NCBI RefSeq assembly: GCF_000234665.1
Contig: NC_018308.1
Coordinates: 340,920-404,919, forward strand
DNA: 64,000 nt
Direction: 5' to 3'
From: Leishmania mexicana MHOM/GT/2001/U1103
Lineage: Eukaryota; Euglenozoa; Kinetoplastea; Trypanosomatida; Trypanosomatidae
Both the position numbers and the translations under genes were made by a program. Every line of letters begins with the position of its first letter. Within the stretch, counting starts at the first letter, position 1. The notes beneath the pieces are model-generated. The model was not told the origin of the DNA. It saw only the letters and a program-made list of their open reading frames with translations, and ran no database searches. This document shows, one piece after another, positions 50,629 to 61,000 of the stretch.

Positions 50629-51531
50629 TCAGTCCAGGTCGATCTCCAGCGAACCAGTCGTTGCCTGCATCGTCGTCGAGGGACACGAGTCGACAAGGTC
50701 GTCATCGAACTCTCGAGGAGACTCGACCGCACCATCAGAACCGCCTTCACCGCCCTGTGGCACTGACGGCACCGTTCGCGCTTCCGGCGCCTTCGAGTAG
50801 CCCACGCGGCTCTTCTCCGGCTGAACGCTTGAGCTGACAGGAGCAGCAGGGATGAACAGCGCGGGCCCGCCCTCTTCTGTTGCCCCGGACGCTGGCTGTG
50901 CAGCGATGGCGTTGAGCCTGCCGTGCCGATTGCGCACCAGCGTCGTGGGCCGACGCGCTACCCCTTGCTGCGTGAGTGCCTTTAGCTGCTTCGCTTCCAG
51001 AGCGCGTTGCTGCGCCTGGAGCACCTGCTTCGCCCGCTCCGTCGGCGACAGCTTTGGTGGCTCTGATGTGATGGTGTAGTAGTTTTCATCTTCGTCGCTG
51101 CTGACGGCTGCACCGCGGTTGACGGCTTTGTCACTGGCTGCAGTGAGGCTGTCGGTGGGTGGGGCTGGCTTCGTTGACACCGGCACTCCACTAATACTGC
51201 CCTCCTTGCTGTGCGACGACGTGCGCTCAGTGCTGCGTGACCCGCTGACTCGACCCGAGTATGGGTGGCCGCCGCCTGTGGTAGTGTGCCGGTGCCGTTG
51301 TGAGCCAGAGTGACCGGCCGACGAGGGGCGTGGCTCCTCGCTGCTCTCCTCAAAGTCCTCCCATGGGTCTCGCGGCGGCCCACCGGCGAATGTGTCACCC
51401 CCTCCCGCGCTCCCAAGCTTTGGAGCCGGCTTACGCGAAGCGACCTTGAGATGCTGACCCGGTGCGAGGAACTGGGGTGCGGGATGCCGTTTCGCAAACA
51501 CCGGACGCGGCGCGTTGGGTCTCGAGGACAT
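50629..51531 (-). CDS. Hypothetical disordered protein, 300 residues
   Basis: Not recognised. Start MSSRPNAPRPVFAKRHPAPQ; the 78 codons above are HTHTH-type UTR. Most of the chain is Ser/Pro/Gly/Arg-rich and probably unstructured. A helical part sits near residues 165-195 (SPTERAKQVLQAQQRALEAK then QLKALTQQG). The tryptophan-containing acidic patch DPWEDFEESSEE (about 52-63) resembles short adaptor-binding peptides, which is only suggestive. The C-terminus is acidic and ends SLEIDLD. No membrane span and no enzyme motif. Protein-like residue use in the head and helix supports coding. Confidence 0.72.
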   Translation of the reverse strand: MSSRPNAPRPVFAKRHPAPQFLAPGQHLKVASRKPAPKLGSAGGGDTFAGGPPRDPWEDFEESSEEPRPSSAGHSGSQRHRHTTTGGGHPYSGRVSGSRSTERTSSHSKEGSISGVPVSTKPAPPTDSLTAASDKAVNRGAAVSSDEDENYYTITSEPPKLSPTERAKQVLQAQQRALEAKQLKALTQQGVARRPTTLVRNRHGRLNAIAAQPASGATEEGGPALFIPAAPVSSSVQPEKSRVGYSKAPEARTVPSVPQGGEGGSDGAVESPREFDDDLVDSCPSTTMQATTGSLEIDLD

Positions 51532-51642
51532 AATGAGCCCGCAGAGTCGTCCTCGCTCGAAAGGGGTGCTTTGATGGTGCGCACACGATAACGGATGTCG
51601 ATCACGTGTCTGTGCGGCCCGCTTGACCTTTAACAATGTGCG

Positions 51643-51673
<31 letters not shown>

Positions 51674-52181
51674 ACTCGAATGGGTGCACTTGGAAAAAGC
51701 ATACAGGAGGGAGCAGGGGGGGGGGAATAAAGAGTAGGCGTTGGACTGACGACGTGGACAGCCAACGCGCTGCGCTCTTGTTGTTTGGTGGCAGTGTTGA
51801 AGTGCGATGTTGCACGAGCGTGTGTCTACAGCGGATGCTGAGAGAGAGAGTCGGAGAAAAAGAAGGTCAGGTCATGAAGCGATTGGCACCACACGAGCAC
51901 ACACCTGTGCGCCCAAAATGTTGCGCATGCCGACGAGAGAGGACACCCCGAAGGCGAGAGAGAGAGAGGGTGGTAGCCAACTACCGTCTGCTAGCTGCAG
52001 GCGTAGGCGACTGCACACACGAGGAGGATGGTGCAGCAGCAGAGCGTCGACGTGCGAACAAAATGTGAAGAAGTATAAGGCACCACAGAAGCCTGCGCGT
52101 GATATGCACGGTCGCTGTCTGAGTAGCAGTCACCGTCACTACCACCGCTGCCGGTCGACCTTGACACACGTCGTCTCCTAC
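51532..52181. other. Intergenic region, 51532-52181
   Basis: (GT)n at 51643-51673, a G run near 51717-51725 and GA-rich patches near 51841-51850 and 51955-51970. No gene seen. Confidence 0.65.
51643..51673. repeat. (GT)n microsatellite
   Basis: About 15 GT units in the 5' flank of the 50629-51531 gene. Confidence 0.9.
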
Positions 52182-52688
52182 TCATCCCTCTGGCGTACCC
52201 TCGTAGCGCCTGCTGTGCAGGAGCTTGCGCGCCTGAGCGACCATTGCTGGTGTCACTTCGGTCTTCGCGAGGCGCTCGCCTCGCGCCGCTCGCGATTCAT
52301 CGGAGACCAACTTGTTGTCCGCGTTGATCATGAGTCCACTCGGCTCGTCGCGGTAGCTGTATCCCCTCACGCCATCGTACACGGCGCTCGGCGCGCCAGG
52401 CACGTACGTCGGCGTGAAGTCCCGTTGGTAGAAGCGCTGGCGGTTCAGCTCGATGTTGTCAAGAATATCATTCGCCTGCTTCGACTGCTGACGGCCAATA
52501 AAGAAAACGAAACCGCCGGCGCACATGGCCAGAGTCCCACGCCACTCGATCCACACCGTGCGCGCGACACCCCGTTCGCCGTATCGCGACAGCACTTCAG
52601 GGTTCTCGATGCCGAGCCACCACGCCTTTACGCGCGTGAACAGGCTCACGTGGTGCACCAGCCGCGGGTGCGTGAACTTCGGTGGCAT
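52182..52688 (-). CDS. Single-pass membrane protein, probably mitochondrial, 168 residues
   Basis: Not assigned to a known family. Start MPPKFTHPRLVHHVSLFTRV: a basic, amphipathic N-terminus without acids for the first 25 residues. A short hydrophobic span lies at about residues 50-66 (GTLAMCAGGFVFFIG). The soluble C-terminal two thirds has NDILDNIELNRQRFYQRDFT and a basic end (ARKLLHSRRYEGTPEG). A basic head, short span and charged tail is typical of small accessory subunits of the respiratory complexes. A role in complex I, IV or ATP synthase is possible but not shown. Residue use is clearly protein-like. Confidence 0.82.
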   Translation of the reverse strand: MPPKFTHPRLVHHVSLFTRVKAWWLGIENPEVLSRYGERGVARTVWIEWRGTLAMCAGGFVFFIGRQQSKQANDILDNIELNRQRFYQRDFTPTYVPGAPSAVYDGVRGYSYRDEPSGLMINADNKLVSDESRAARGERLAKTEVTPAMVAQARKLLHSRRYEGTPEG

Positions 52689-54955
52689 CGTCGATCTCTC
52701 CCCTCTCTTTCAGGGCTGGCGTGCGTGTAAAAATTTGTAGCGGGCGATCGGTACTGCAGTGTTGCGTAATACGTCGAGTGTGGACAACGAAGACACGGCG
52801 ACACGGCAATGGGCACACACCATGCACATGACAAGAGAGAAAGGCGTGAGGAGAAGGAAGAAGGTTGCACACACACACGTACACACACACACGGAGGCGA
52901 GAGGGGGAGGCGTGCCGATGGGGTCCCTGGACAAGAGACACATGACAGGTGCATAAGCGGGTAGCTGGATATGGATGCGGGACGTCAAGAGGCCCTTGGC
53001 AGCGCGCAAGAGCGAGCGAGAGTTCGAAGACTATGCGTTAGCCGCGCTGGATACCTCGGAAGAATTTACCGGCTGCATGTGACTCCCCCATGTCTTCTCG
53101 TGTATCTCTCACCACACAGACAAAGACAGACAGACAGACAGAGAGGTCAGGATGCGTGAGCGATGGGGCGCATCCAAAGACGGACAAGACAGCTCTGCTT
53201 GCGTACAAGCATGAAAGTATCTCATGCCTTGTCGCGGTTATGGGGCGCGTTGCATGTAGCGAGTCGACTCGATGCACGTGCCCGACGGTGAGGTGAGACT
53301 TCGCGTCATAAAAGGCAAGAAAATGTCGGTCAACAGGCGTCTTGAGATAGAAATAAAAAATCAGAGTGCCACCACGAGGAAGAGCACAGCAACAAGGCTG
53401 CAAGCACATACGCACGTGTGCGTACGGGATATGCAGGAGAAGAATACGCAAGGGCAGTCCGCCACGTCCGCAGCGGCAACCAATTAAGAAGGGCAAGCGC
53501 TTGAGGGTTGCCGCCACGGCGTGCTTTAGCTGCTCCTTGTCTCCGTTTCTCTCTCTTGCCCGGCCGTGTTCTCCTACTCTTTTCATGTCGATGTGTGTGC
53601 GTGTGTGCACAGCGCTGCAGAGATGCACGCAGCCGTGCTCGCTCCATGGCCCCCCCCACGCACCCAACGAGAGGCAGGAGGAGGGAGGAGGGAGGGGGGG
53701 GGGTCGCACGCAGACCATAAAACGTGAGCGAGACAACAGCAAAAAGCCCCCCCCCCTCCCCCCACACACCCGCCAGCACCCACAGGCGCGCGGTAGTGGT
53801 GGAGAGGGGGGGGGGCAGGGAGGATGCAAACGGAAGGACGTGCGCTGCGTGGGCCCGTGGGTTGTATCGTCGAGAAGGCACGAGGGAGCCGATCGAAGAT
53901 AGGATGACGTAAACTGTTTAACGAGCCCAAATCAAGAAAACACGCTGAATGGAATGGGAGGCACACGCCACATCACCAATCACACGACAGACACGCCGGC
54001 GCTTCGATTGGCGAGTCTCGCTGCGTCTTCGGGTGTGTTGGCGTGAGAAACTTCGTGTGCATGAAAGACTGTGCCGCTGAGGGATGGTGACGAGGTGTGG
54101 AGCGACGCGCCAGGGACGACGAGCGGGTCGGGCGAGGGAGGTGTGGAGGGGGGAGGGCCAGCAAAGGTGCAACACGGCTCGCCACACTCGCCTCCGCGCA
54201 TTCTCCGACTTTGCGGCCTACCTCGGCCGTGGTGTTCTCAGAACGGCCACTGCCTGCCAACGTTTCCCCGGTTTTCTTTTCATTGGACTGCTGTCCTGTT
54301 TTCTGCCTGTATGGGCGTCGACCAGGTGGATGGGCGGCACGGCGGACGCCGGGGCGGTGGAGGGAGTAGGGACGACGTCGAGGGCAGTGAAACTCCGTTT
54401 CGAAATTCGATTCATGAGCCACTCTCGCCCCCCTCAACCCTTCATCCACGACCACCACCGTCATGCTCACTGGTGCGCTACTAACTCCCTCGCTCAGGCC
54501 ACACCATCTCTTCCCTGTCATAATCCTTCTCTATGTACAACTTCCCGGCTCTCTCGCTTTCCCTCTCCGCCACCTCTCTGTCTTCTGCCGTCCTCATGCG
54601 TGATGGTGCACCTCCACCGGCACACATGAGTAACGTCTGACGCACGCCGGGAGGGAGACGGAGCGGGACAAGCGCGCTCTGGTGAGTGGAGCGGCACCCA
54701 AGCTCCGGCTGAAACGGAGGGTGCAATGATTTTGATATCCGGGCCTTCTCCCCCTACCCTCTTTCAGGGGAGGCGTGTTAGTGCTGGCGGATGCTTAGCG
54801 TTGGCGCTAACCACGATGCGTCGCAGCGCGTGCGTCCAGGTGTGTGCTTGCGGCTGCTTTCCGCGAAGCGTCCGCGGGGGGCGCCGATGCGCTTGCACAC
54901 AGGCACGCACTTTGGCTGCCGGTATTACTCACGGAAACGCTATTGCCTTTTTTCT
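52689..54955. other. Long intergenic region 3' of FBPase, 52689-54955
   Basis: About 2.3 kb, mostly expected to be FBPase 3'UTR. Contains (CA)n near 52868-52891, a CAGA repeat at about 53125-53143 and G runs near 53694-53703, with C-rich DNA near 53746-53762. Frames on both strands lack protein-like composition. Confidence 0.7.
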
Positions 54956-56011
54956 TTAGAGCTTGCTGGCAATCGGCGCTACAGTCTCCGCCTTCCCGTT
55001 GCGGTCGCGGAAGGCCATGCACAGGTCCACCTCCTGGCGGCTGCCGAGGTAGACCGGCGTGCGCTGATGGAGGCGAGTGATGGACTGCTCAAGGATACGG
55101 CCATTGCTGCCCATCGCCTTACCGCCTGCCTGCTCCACGATCATCGCCATCGGTGCAGCCTCGTACAGAAAGCGCAGCTTCCCCTCCACCTGGTTTGCGT
55201 CCTTGGGGTAGCAGAATATACCGCCGTAGAGGAGCGTGCGGTGGATGTCGCCGACCATGGAGCCGATGTAGCGCGCGGTGTACTGGGTTGTCTTGTTCAT
55301 CTTGAGGTAGTTGATGTACTCCTTGAACCACGGCTCCCACTTGCCGTAATTGCCTTCGTTGACACTGTAGATGCCGCGCTTTTTCGGGATGCTGATGTGC
55401 GGGTGCGTCAGGATGAACTCGCCGATGTTGGGATCCAGGGTAAAGCCGTGAACGCCGTGTCCGCTCGTCAGCACGAGGTTCGTGGCACTGCCGTACACGG
55501 CGTACCCGGCAGAAACCATGTCCGTTCCCTTAAGCTTGCGGATCACGGCGTTGGCGTCCTCGACGCTGCTTATGGTGGTGTTCTTGGGCAGCCGCCACAC
55601 ACCCCAGATAGAGCCTACGGAGACGTTGGCATCAATGTTGCTGCTACCGTCAAGAGGGTCGAAGAAGATGAGGTAGTCGCCACGGCGGTCGCTCTCGGCG
55701 ACGATCATCTGCTCCTCCTCCTCGCTGCCGAGCACGCACACGCTGGTGGAGCTCAGCAGGTACGCCTTGAACGCCATGTTCGAGATCACATCCAGCTTCG
55801 CTTGCTGGTCACCCGTCGCGTTCGCCGACTGCCCCGCAATGTAGCCCAGCATGCCCTTCATGCCGGCACGTCGGATGTTCTTCTCGATCACCTTCACGGA
55901 GGTTTGAATCGCCATCATCAAGAGCGTAAACTCGCCGCGACTGTGCGGTGGTTGGCTCTTGATGATGTACTGGGTGAGCGTAGTGGGAGTGGGGGTGCGC
56001 CTGATGTCCAT
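54956..56011 (-). CDS. FBP: Fructose-1,6-bisphosphatase, glycosomal, 351 residues
   Basis: Hydrolyses fructose 1,6-bisphosphate to fructose 6-phosphate, the key gluconeogenic step. In Leishmania it is known to act in glycosomes and to be needed for amastigote growth. Start MDIRRTPTPTTLTQYIIKSQ; 91 upstream codons are UTR-like. The metal-binding signature FDPLDGSSNID lies at 117-127. The substrate block YIGSMVGDIHRTLLYGGIFC comes near 253-272, then EAAPMAMIVEQAGGKA. The C-terminus is SKL, a perfect type-1 peroxisomal/glycosomal targeting signal. Length and all catalytic motifs are normal. Confidence 0.98.
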   Translation of the reverse strand: MDIRRTPTPTTLTQYIIKSQPPHSRGEFTLLMMAIQTSVKVIEKNIRRAGMKGMLGYIAGQSANATGDQQAKLDVISNMAFKAYLLSSTSVCVLGSEEEEQMIVAESDRRGDYLIFFDPLDGSSNIDANVSVGSIWGVWRLPKNTTISSVEDANAVIRKLKGTDMVSAGYAVYGSATNLVLTSGHGVHGFTLDPNIGEFILTHPHISIPKKRGIYSVNEGNYGKWEPWFKEYINYLKMNKTTQYTARYIGSMVGDIHRTLLYGGIFCYPKDANQVEGKLRFLYEAAPMAMIVEQAGGKAMGSNGRILEQSITRLHQRTPVYLGSRQEVDLCMAFRDRNGKAETVAPIASKL

Positions 56012-56818
56012 TCTGAGCAAGAGGGCCGCGGCTGCGGTAGGAGACCTGAGGGTTGAACGTGGAAAGGGGGGGGGGGTTGGCGGAGGCTGGAGTGGGGTGG
56101 GTGGGGGTTCAACACCAACCAAGTGACCGAGTCCGAGACTGGTGTGGCGATAGGCGTGCGGACCAGAGCGTGAGAGGAGAAGGGGGACGGTGGCCACGAT
56201 GGGAGGAAGACAGAAGAAATCGGTGAAGAAAAGCACAGGGATGGTGGTGGTGGTGGTGGATGCGTAACCACGAACAGGAGGCAACTACCAAGGGACAGGG
56301 GCGCACCCGCACACACGTATATACGGTGCGTGGGGTAGAGAGAGATGGAGAGAGAACAAGAGTGCGCGTGTGCGTCTGGGTGCAGAGAAGCGGTGAAGGT
56401 AGAGTGAGGGTGGGGGGAAGAGGGTGGGGTAGTTTGACGAGCGAAGCAGGTACCTCTTCCACAGCGCAGATGGTGTGTGCGAGCGTGCAAGCGCCATGGA
56501 GGAGGCAGAGGCAGGAACAGTGACGGTGAGGGAGAAAGTGACACAAGAGGATGTCTAGGAAGCGCTGAGGAGCGAGAAGCCCACCAGATCAGCAGACACT
56601 GACAGGCATGAGTGCCTCCGCAGCACAGGACGGCGATGCCGTACAACAACAGCAGCAGCAGAAGAGGGCGGAACGTGTGCCCCCCCCCGCACTTTCGTGG
56701 TGATTGTCTGCACTTCTTCGACTCACACACGTCGGCCCTCTTTGGAGTCATCAGGGATGGACTGCGCTAGCAAAGGCGTGAGCGAGAGTGGGGGCAGCGG
56801 AGGCGCTGCTGTAAACGG
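56012..56818. other. Intergenic region, 56012-56818
   Basis: Purine-rich plus strand (G-rich at 56068-56110, mixed GA further up) gives long CT tracts in the transcript 5' of FBPase. A GTG-type repeat lies near 56241-56260. No gene seen. Confidence 0.65.
56046..56076 (-). promoter_or_regulatory. Candidate trans-splice acceptor of FBPase
   Basis: On the minus strand a C/T run (56076-56061) is followed by a CAG with AG at 56047-56046, leaving about 34 nt of 5'UTR before the ATG at 56011. Pattern match only. Confidence 0.45.
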
Positions 56819-58071
56819 TCAGAGGCACAGACGGGCACGAGCCCACTCACGATGAGAAGCCGCCCGAGCAGTGATGTGAGCAAGTGCTATGCTCGTCGAA
56901 ACAAGTCTCGGAGCATTCAAAGCGCTGGAACTGGAATCTGGCGTCGTTCCTCCACACCTTGCCTCTCTCCGCCTCTTCCACCTGGGATGCCCACAGAGGG
57001 AAGACAGCGAGAGGGCTTCATCACTCGGCGGCCTCGGTGCGGCGGGCGAAGACAGAGTGGCTGCGCAGCACCTTATGCGATACCCACTCCCCCCCTGTGC
57101 GATGTGAACCTCTTGAAAGCTCTTCGCCTTCAACAGCTGCTCGACACGGAGAACCGTGTCTTCAATATCGTGCACTTCGGCAACCAGCTGCTCGATACGC
57201 CCCCACTCCGAATCCGCAATGCCCTGGAGAACGTCCCACTCGGACCCTGTGACGTCCACCTTCACCAGAGCGATTGGCCCACCTGCATTGCGGCGACGCA
57301 TCGCAACGTCTGTCTTGCGGGACGTTGATCGCTCGAGGAGCTCGGCGAAAGACACGCAGTCGCACTGCACGCGCCTCATCTGCGACGGAGACGCGAGTAA
57401 GATGATGATGAGCAGTACCAGCGGCGGCATGAGCCGGAGTGTAACAATCCACTGCAGAACAGGTGTCTCGAGCAGCGAGCACAGAATCAGGGTCGGTTGC
57501 GCAGGCAAGTTGCCCGAGGTGACGTTGTCGCGGGCCATCACCGACAGCTGCGTGAAGCGAGGGGCGGCCTTCCACGCGCGGGTCGACAAGGAGCTCGGCG
57601 CCGGTCACGGATGCGGCCGACACGCCGACCTGCTCCACCCACACGAGCTGTCTGTAGCGTGCCGTGCTCTCCTTCACCAGCGCACCCAGGCGAAGAATCG
57701 GCTCGGCTGCCACGACAACGGCCTGCGGATTCCCTTCTAACACAAACATGCTACAGAGACCAACGCTACCGTCCATATTCGATCACCAACCGGCTGCCAG
57801 TTGCAGGAACGTTGACGCCGTGGCGGCGCGTGTAGAACGTGTCCTTAAAGATCTCCCGTGTCACCGTCGCCTGTTCCCCAGTCTCCGCAGACAGCCTTCT
57901 ACTCCACCGGCCTCGCGCAGCTGGGGGCAGTGGTGAACTCGCTGGGTGCATTTTGAGAGTTGATGCGTGTGCAAGACCCACCAGGGAACCTACACGGAGA
58001 GAGCGACGGACGCCCGCAAGCAGCCAGCTGGGAGCGTGAGCACCATAGCGCTGTCCCAGTGCCGCGTGCAC
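56819..58071 (-). pseudogene. FkbM-type methyltransferase remnant with at least two frameshifts
   Basis: Pieces of an S-adenosylmethionine-dependent FkbM-family methyltransferase appear in order in three frames. Frame one (58071 to about 57766) ends with EIFKDTFYTRRHGVNVPATG then RLVIEYG, the strand leading into the cofactor glycine loop. Frame two (about 57776 to about 57590) continues with DGSVGLCSMFVLEGNPQAVV and AAEPILRLGALV, resembling the family GANIG and AFEP motifs. Frame three (about 57589 to 56819) gives IALVKVDVTGSEWDVLQGI and RIEQLVAEVHDIEDTV, matching the family K-DVEG-E and EVHD blocks. Frame changes fall near 57770 and 57590. Several conserved motifs in order make chance unlikely. 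It could be a decayed gene or one with assembly errors. I cannot fix the true N-terminus; a signal-like hydrophobic stretch (FYAALSISLLVAWCVAQTSA) lies further up, around 58170-58260, in another frame. Confidence 0.62.
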
Positions 58072-61000
58072 AGCTGTGTGTGGTGGTGCTCGGACGTGCG
58101 TGAGCGTGGTGCTGTCGTTCTGCGGTGTTGACAGCTGCAGGCGTTGAGCGCAGACGTGCGTGTGTGTTTACCTCCGCGCTTGTCTGCGCCACGCACCACG
58201 CAACGAGCAGAGAGATGGACAGAGCAGCATAAAAAGGTGCAGGGGCCCCGTGGCAGCGGCGCCGATGTGCCCGACAGCGGCAAACACGGAAAAGAGAAGG
58301 TGGGCGGGAAGAGGCCGTGTGAGGTACTTGGCGAGGCAACACTCCAAGTGTAGTAAACGCGGGCGGTCTATTGTGCGCGCTTCTGCCTGTGTGTGTGTGC
58401 CCCCAGGAGGGGGCCGAGAGAACAGAGAACCGCAAAGGTGTTGTATCTCGCGCGACAGGGCTGAAAGCAGGGGTTCTCTCAGTGGGATCAGCACCGCCCT
58501 TGGAGACTGCCGTGGTCCGCTGTAGCATAAGCTTCCCTCCACGCCACATCCCCCTCCTCTTCACTCTGCGCACACCTGAGGGGGAAGGGGGGAAGGGGAG
58601 GCGTACACCGCTGCACACATCTTCACGCGTAAGGGAGCCTGTGGAATACATATATATGTATGGGCAGCGGTGCAAGAGTGCGCGCCTGAGCGATGACAGC
58701 AGCGGGAAGGTCGAGGCATCTCTCGCACGCTCTCTCGGCGAGAGTCTGACCGCATCTCCTCCTCGACCTCCTCCCAGTTACAAGGCCACACCCTCCGCCT
58801 CCTCCTCGCACATGTGCCTTCGCTCATGCGTGCCCCTGCCGGGATAACGGACACAGCACCGCGTCGACGCCGCTGCGACTGAACACGAGCCGTAGGCTGA
58901 ATACAGTACCGCCTGTCATTCGGTTCGTGGCGTTCTACATTAGAGAAGGTGACCCTACACACACGCACGCGTACACAAAGCGGTGGCGGCGGTGGTGTGG
59001 GTGTGGACAAGGCGGCGCCGAAAGAAAGGACAGGAAGAGAAGGGAGAGAGGTGATCCGACAAGCACACACGCACATCACAAGGAGGAGGGCGAGAGAGGG
59101 GCACCGTGGTTTTCGGTGTCTGTATGTGCCTCAGTGGGCCTGGCGTCGCTTTGCTGAGTTGCCCGCTGTTCGTTCGTTTTCTTTCCTGTTCAATACGCCC
59201 CTGTCGTCGAGGAGGCAGCCTCAGGCGAAATAGCACGCATTACGTGCCACCACTGGCGCGTGATGCCGTAACGGAGAGGGGGCCCGTGCCCGTGCGCATG
59301 CCGAAATTTGTCTGTCTGTGTACGTGTGTGCACGCTGTGGCAAAAACAAACAACAAAATGTAAACAGAAGAAACAGAGGTGCGCTTGTCGCCGTCATTCG
59401 CGCCGTCTCTGCTTTTCAACGCGTCTGCTCTCGCTCCCGCACACGCTCACCTGCTCGCTCGCTCAGGGGCCGCCACCCTCCGTGTCTATCCTTCACATGC
59501 AAAGTCCAGGGGCACCCACCCACCCATCGCGTGGTGCCGAGCAGCTTTGCACAGGTGGCACAGCAATGCGCCGACTCCACCATGGGAGCACGGCCTCTGC
59601 CTCAAACTCCAGCTCTCCCTCCGGCCCTCCCCCACACATAAAAACGAAGAAGAGACCGCAGGGCGAGAGGCTGGTCGTCAGTGACACCGTCGTGCTGTGG
59701 TGAACGGCGTAGAGGAAGCACGGTAGCCGTTCAAAGCGAAGGTATGGGGGACAGGTAGAGCAGAGCGCGAGAGAGGCGGCCGGAGAACATGACACGCAGA
59801 CACAGTGCGCTCGGCAACAGGGACTGCTTGGGGAATCTCTCTCTCCTTGCTGCATGCGCACCCGCACATGGCACGCGACGCCGTATACGGCGTGGGCGTC
59901 ACATCGTTGTCGATGTCACACATGAAGGTGGGCGAGGGGAGCGGAGGGGCGCGCGACGGTACAAACGACAAGATGGGAGAGACATGAATAACGAGTACAG
60001 ACGCCGCAATCAAACAACGGAGGTCGCACGACCAACGGATACCCGAAAGCCGAACGGGCCAAAACGCACGAAGCGACGCGAGAGGGAGAGGAGGAAGCGA
60101 AGGTGCGAATCACCCAAAGCCGAAGCGACACCATCGAAGCACGGAAGCGCACGCACAGACACACATGCGTCGCAAAGAGAAAGAAGAAAGCTCGAGACAG
60201 ACGGCACAGAACGACACAAAACAAACAGCGTCGAATTCGGCATAATACAACGTGAGGCGAGACAACGTTAGAGGGAACCAGGGATACAAGGAATGATGCC
60301 CACCATCGCACAGCACACTCGCAGGCAACCGTTACGGCCACGAGCAGCTCGTCAGGCAGCGACAGAGACACACATGTATATGCGACAACAACCCCCCTTC
60401 CCTCCTGCTCCACTATACTAAGGAGACAACAACAGTGGAAAGCGTGCGTGTGTGTGTGTGTGTGTGTGTGTGAGCGACGGCGGCATACGCCTACAAGCAC
60501 ATACGGCGTACGCACAGTAACAAGGGTTGCGAAAACCAACCAACACAGCGCTGGCGACGAGGGGAGAGAGGGGGATGTGCACGGGCAGACACAGACCCAT
60601 GCAAGCCAAGACAAACCGTCGGGGGGGGGGGAGGGATTACACGCACGCACACACGCAAGAGAGTCATACACATATACATAGAGAGAGAGGGGGGAGGAAA
60701 GAGCGACAAGGCAGAGGCTGTGAAGTGCCATCCTCGTCATGACCGTTGCGGTCCGCACACAGCGCCCCTACAACACTCTCGCTCCTTTACTCTCTTACCC
60801 TCTCAAGCTGTGGATAGTGGCCACCAGACGGCGAAACAGACAACGTACAACAGGAAAGTAAAACAACGGAACACCGACAACCAACGGAAACAGAGGCGCG
60901 CAGAAACAGTCCTTTGACATGCACCCACACACCCACACACCCGCGCACCCACATAAATAAATAAGGAAGCCCAAGCACGCACGCACGAAGCATAGGAAGG

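Noticed and set aside
52694..52715. Plus-strand CT tract with CAG as a splice acceptor
   Set aside because: It sits at the 5' end of a minus-strand gene and no plus-strand gene follows.
53038..53829. Minus-strand frame of 263 codons
   Set aside because: Made of Pro/Gly and Cys/Val repeats from microsatellites; no domain.
58168..58542. Upstream frames as the true N-terminus of the FkbM remnant
   Set aside because: Only one signal-like hydrophobic stretch is seen, in a different frame; too weak to join to the remnant.
59916..60758. Minus-strand frame of 280 codons in the right end, and its plus-strand partner of 160 codons
   Set aside because: The minus frame is Leu/Ser/Cys-Val-rich with HTHTH repeats, and the plus frame is Arg/Lys/Thr-rich. 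Both reflect purine/pyrimidine skew.
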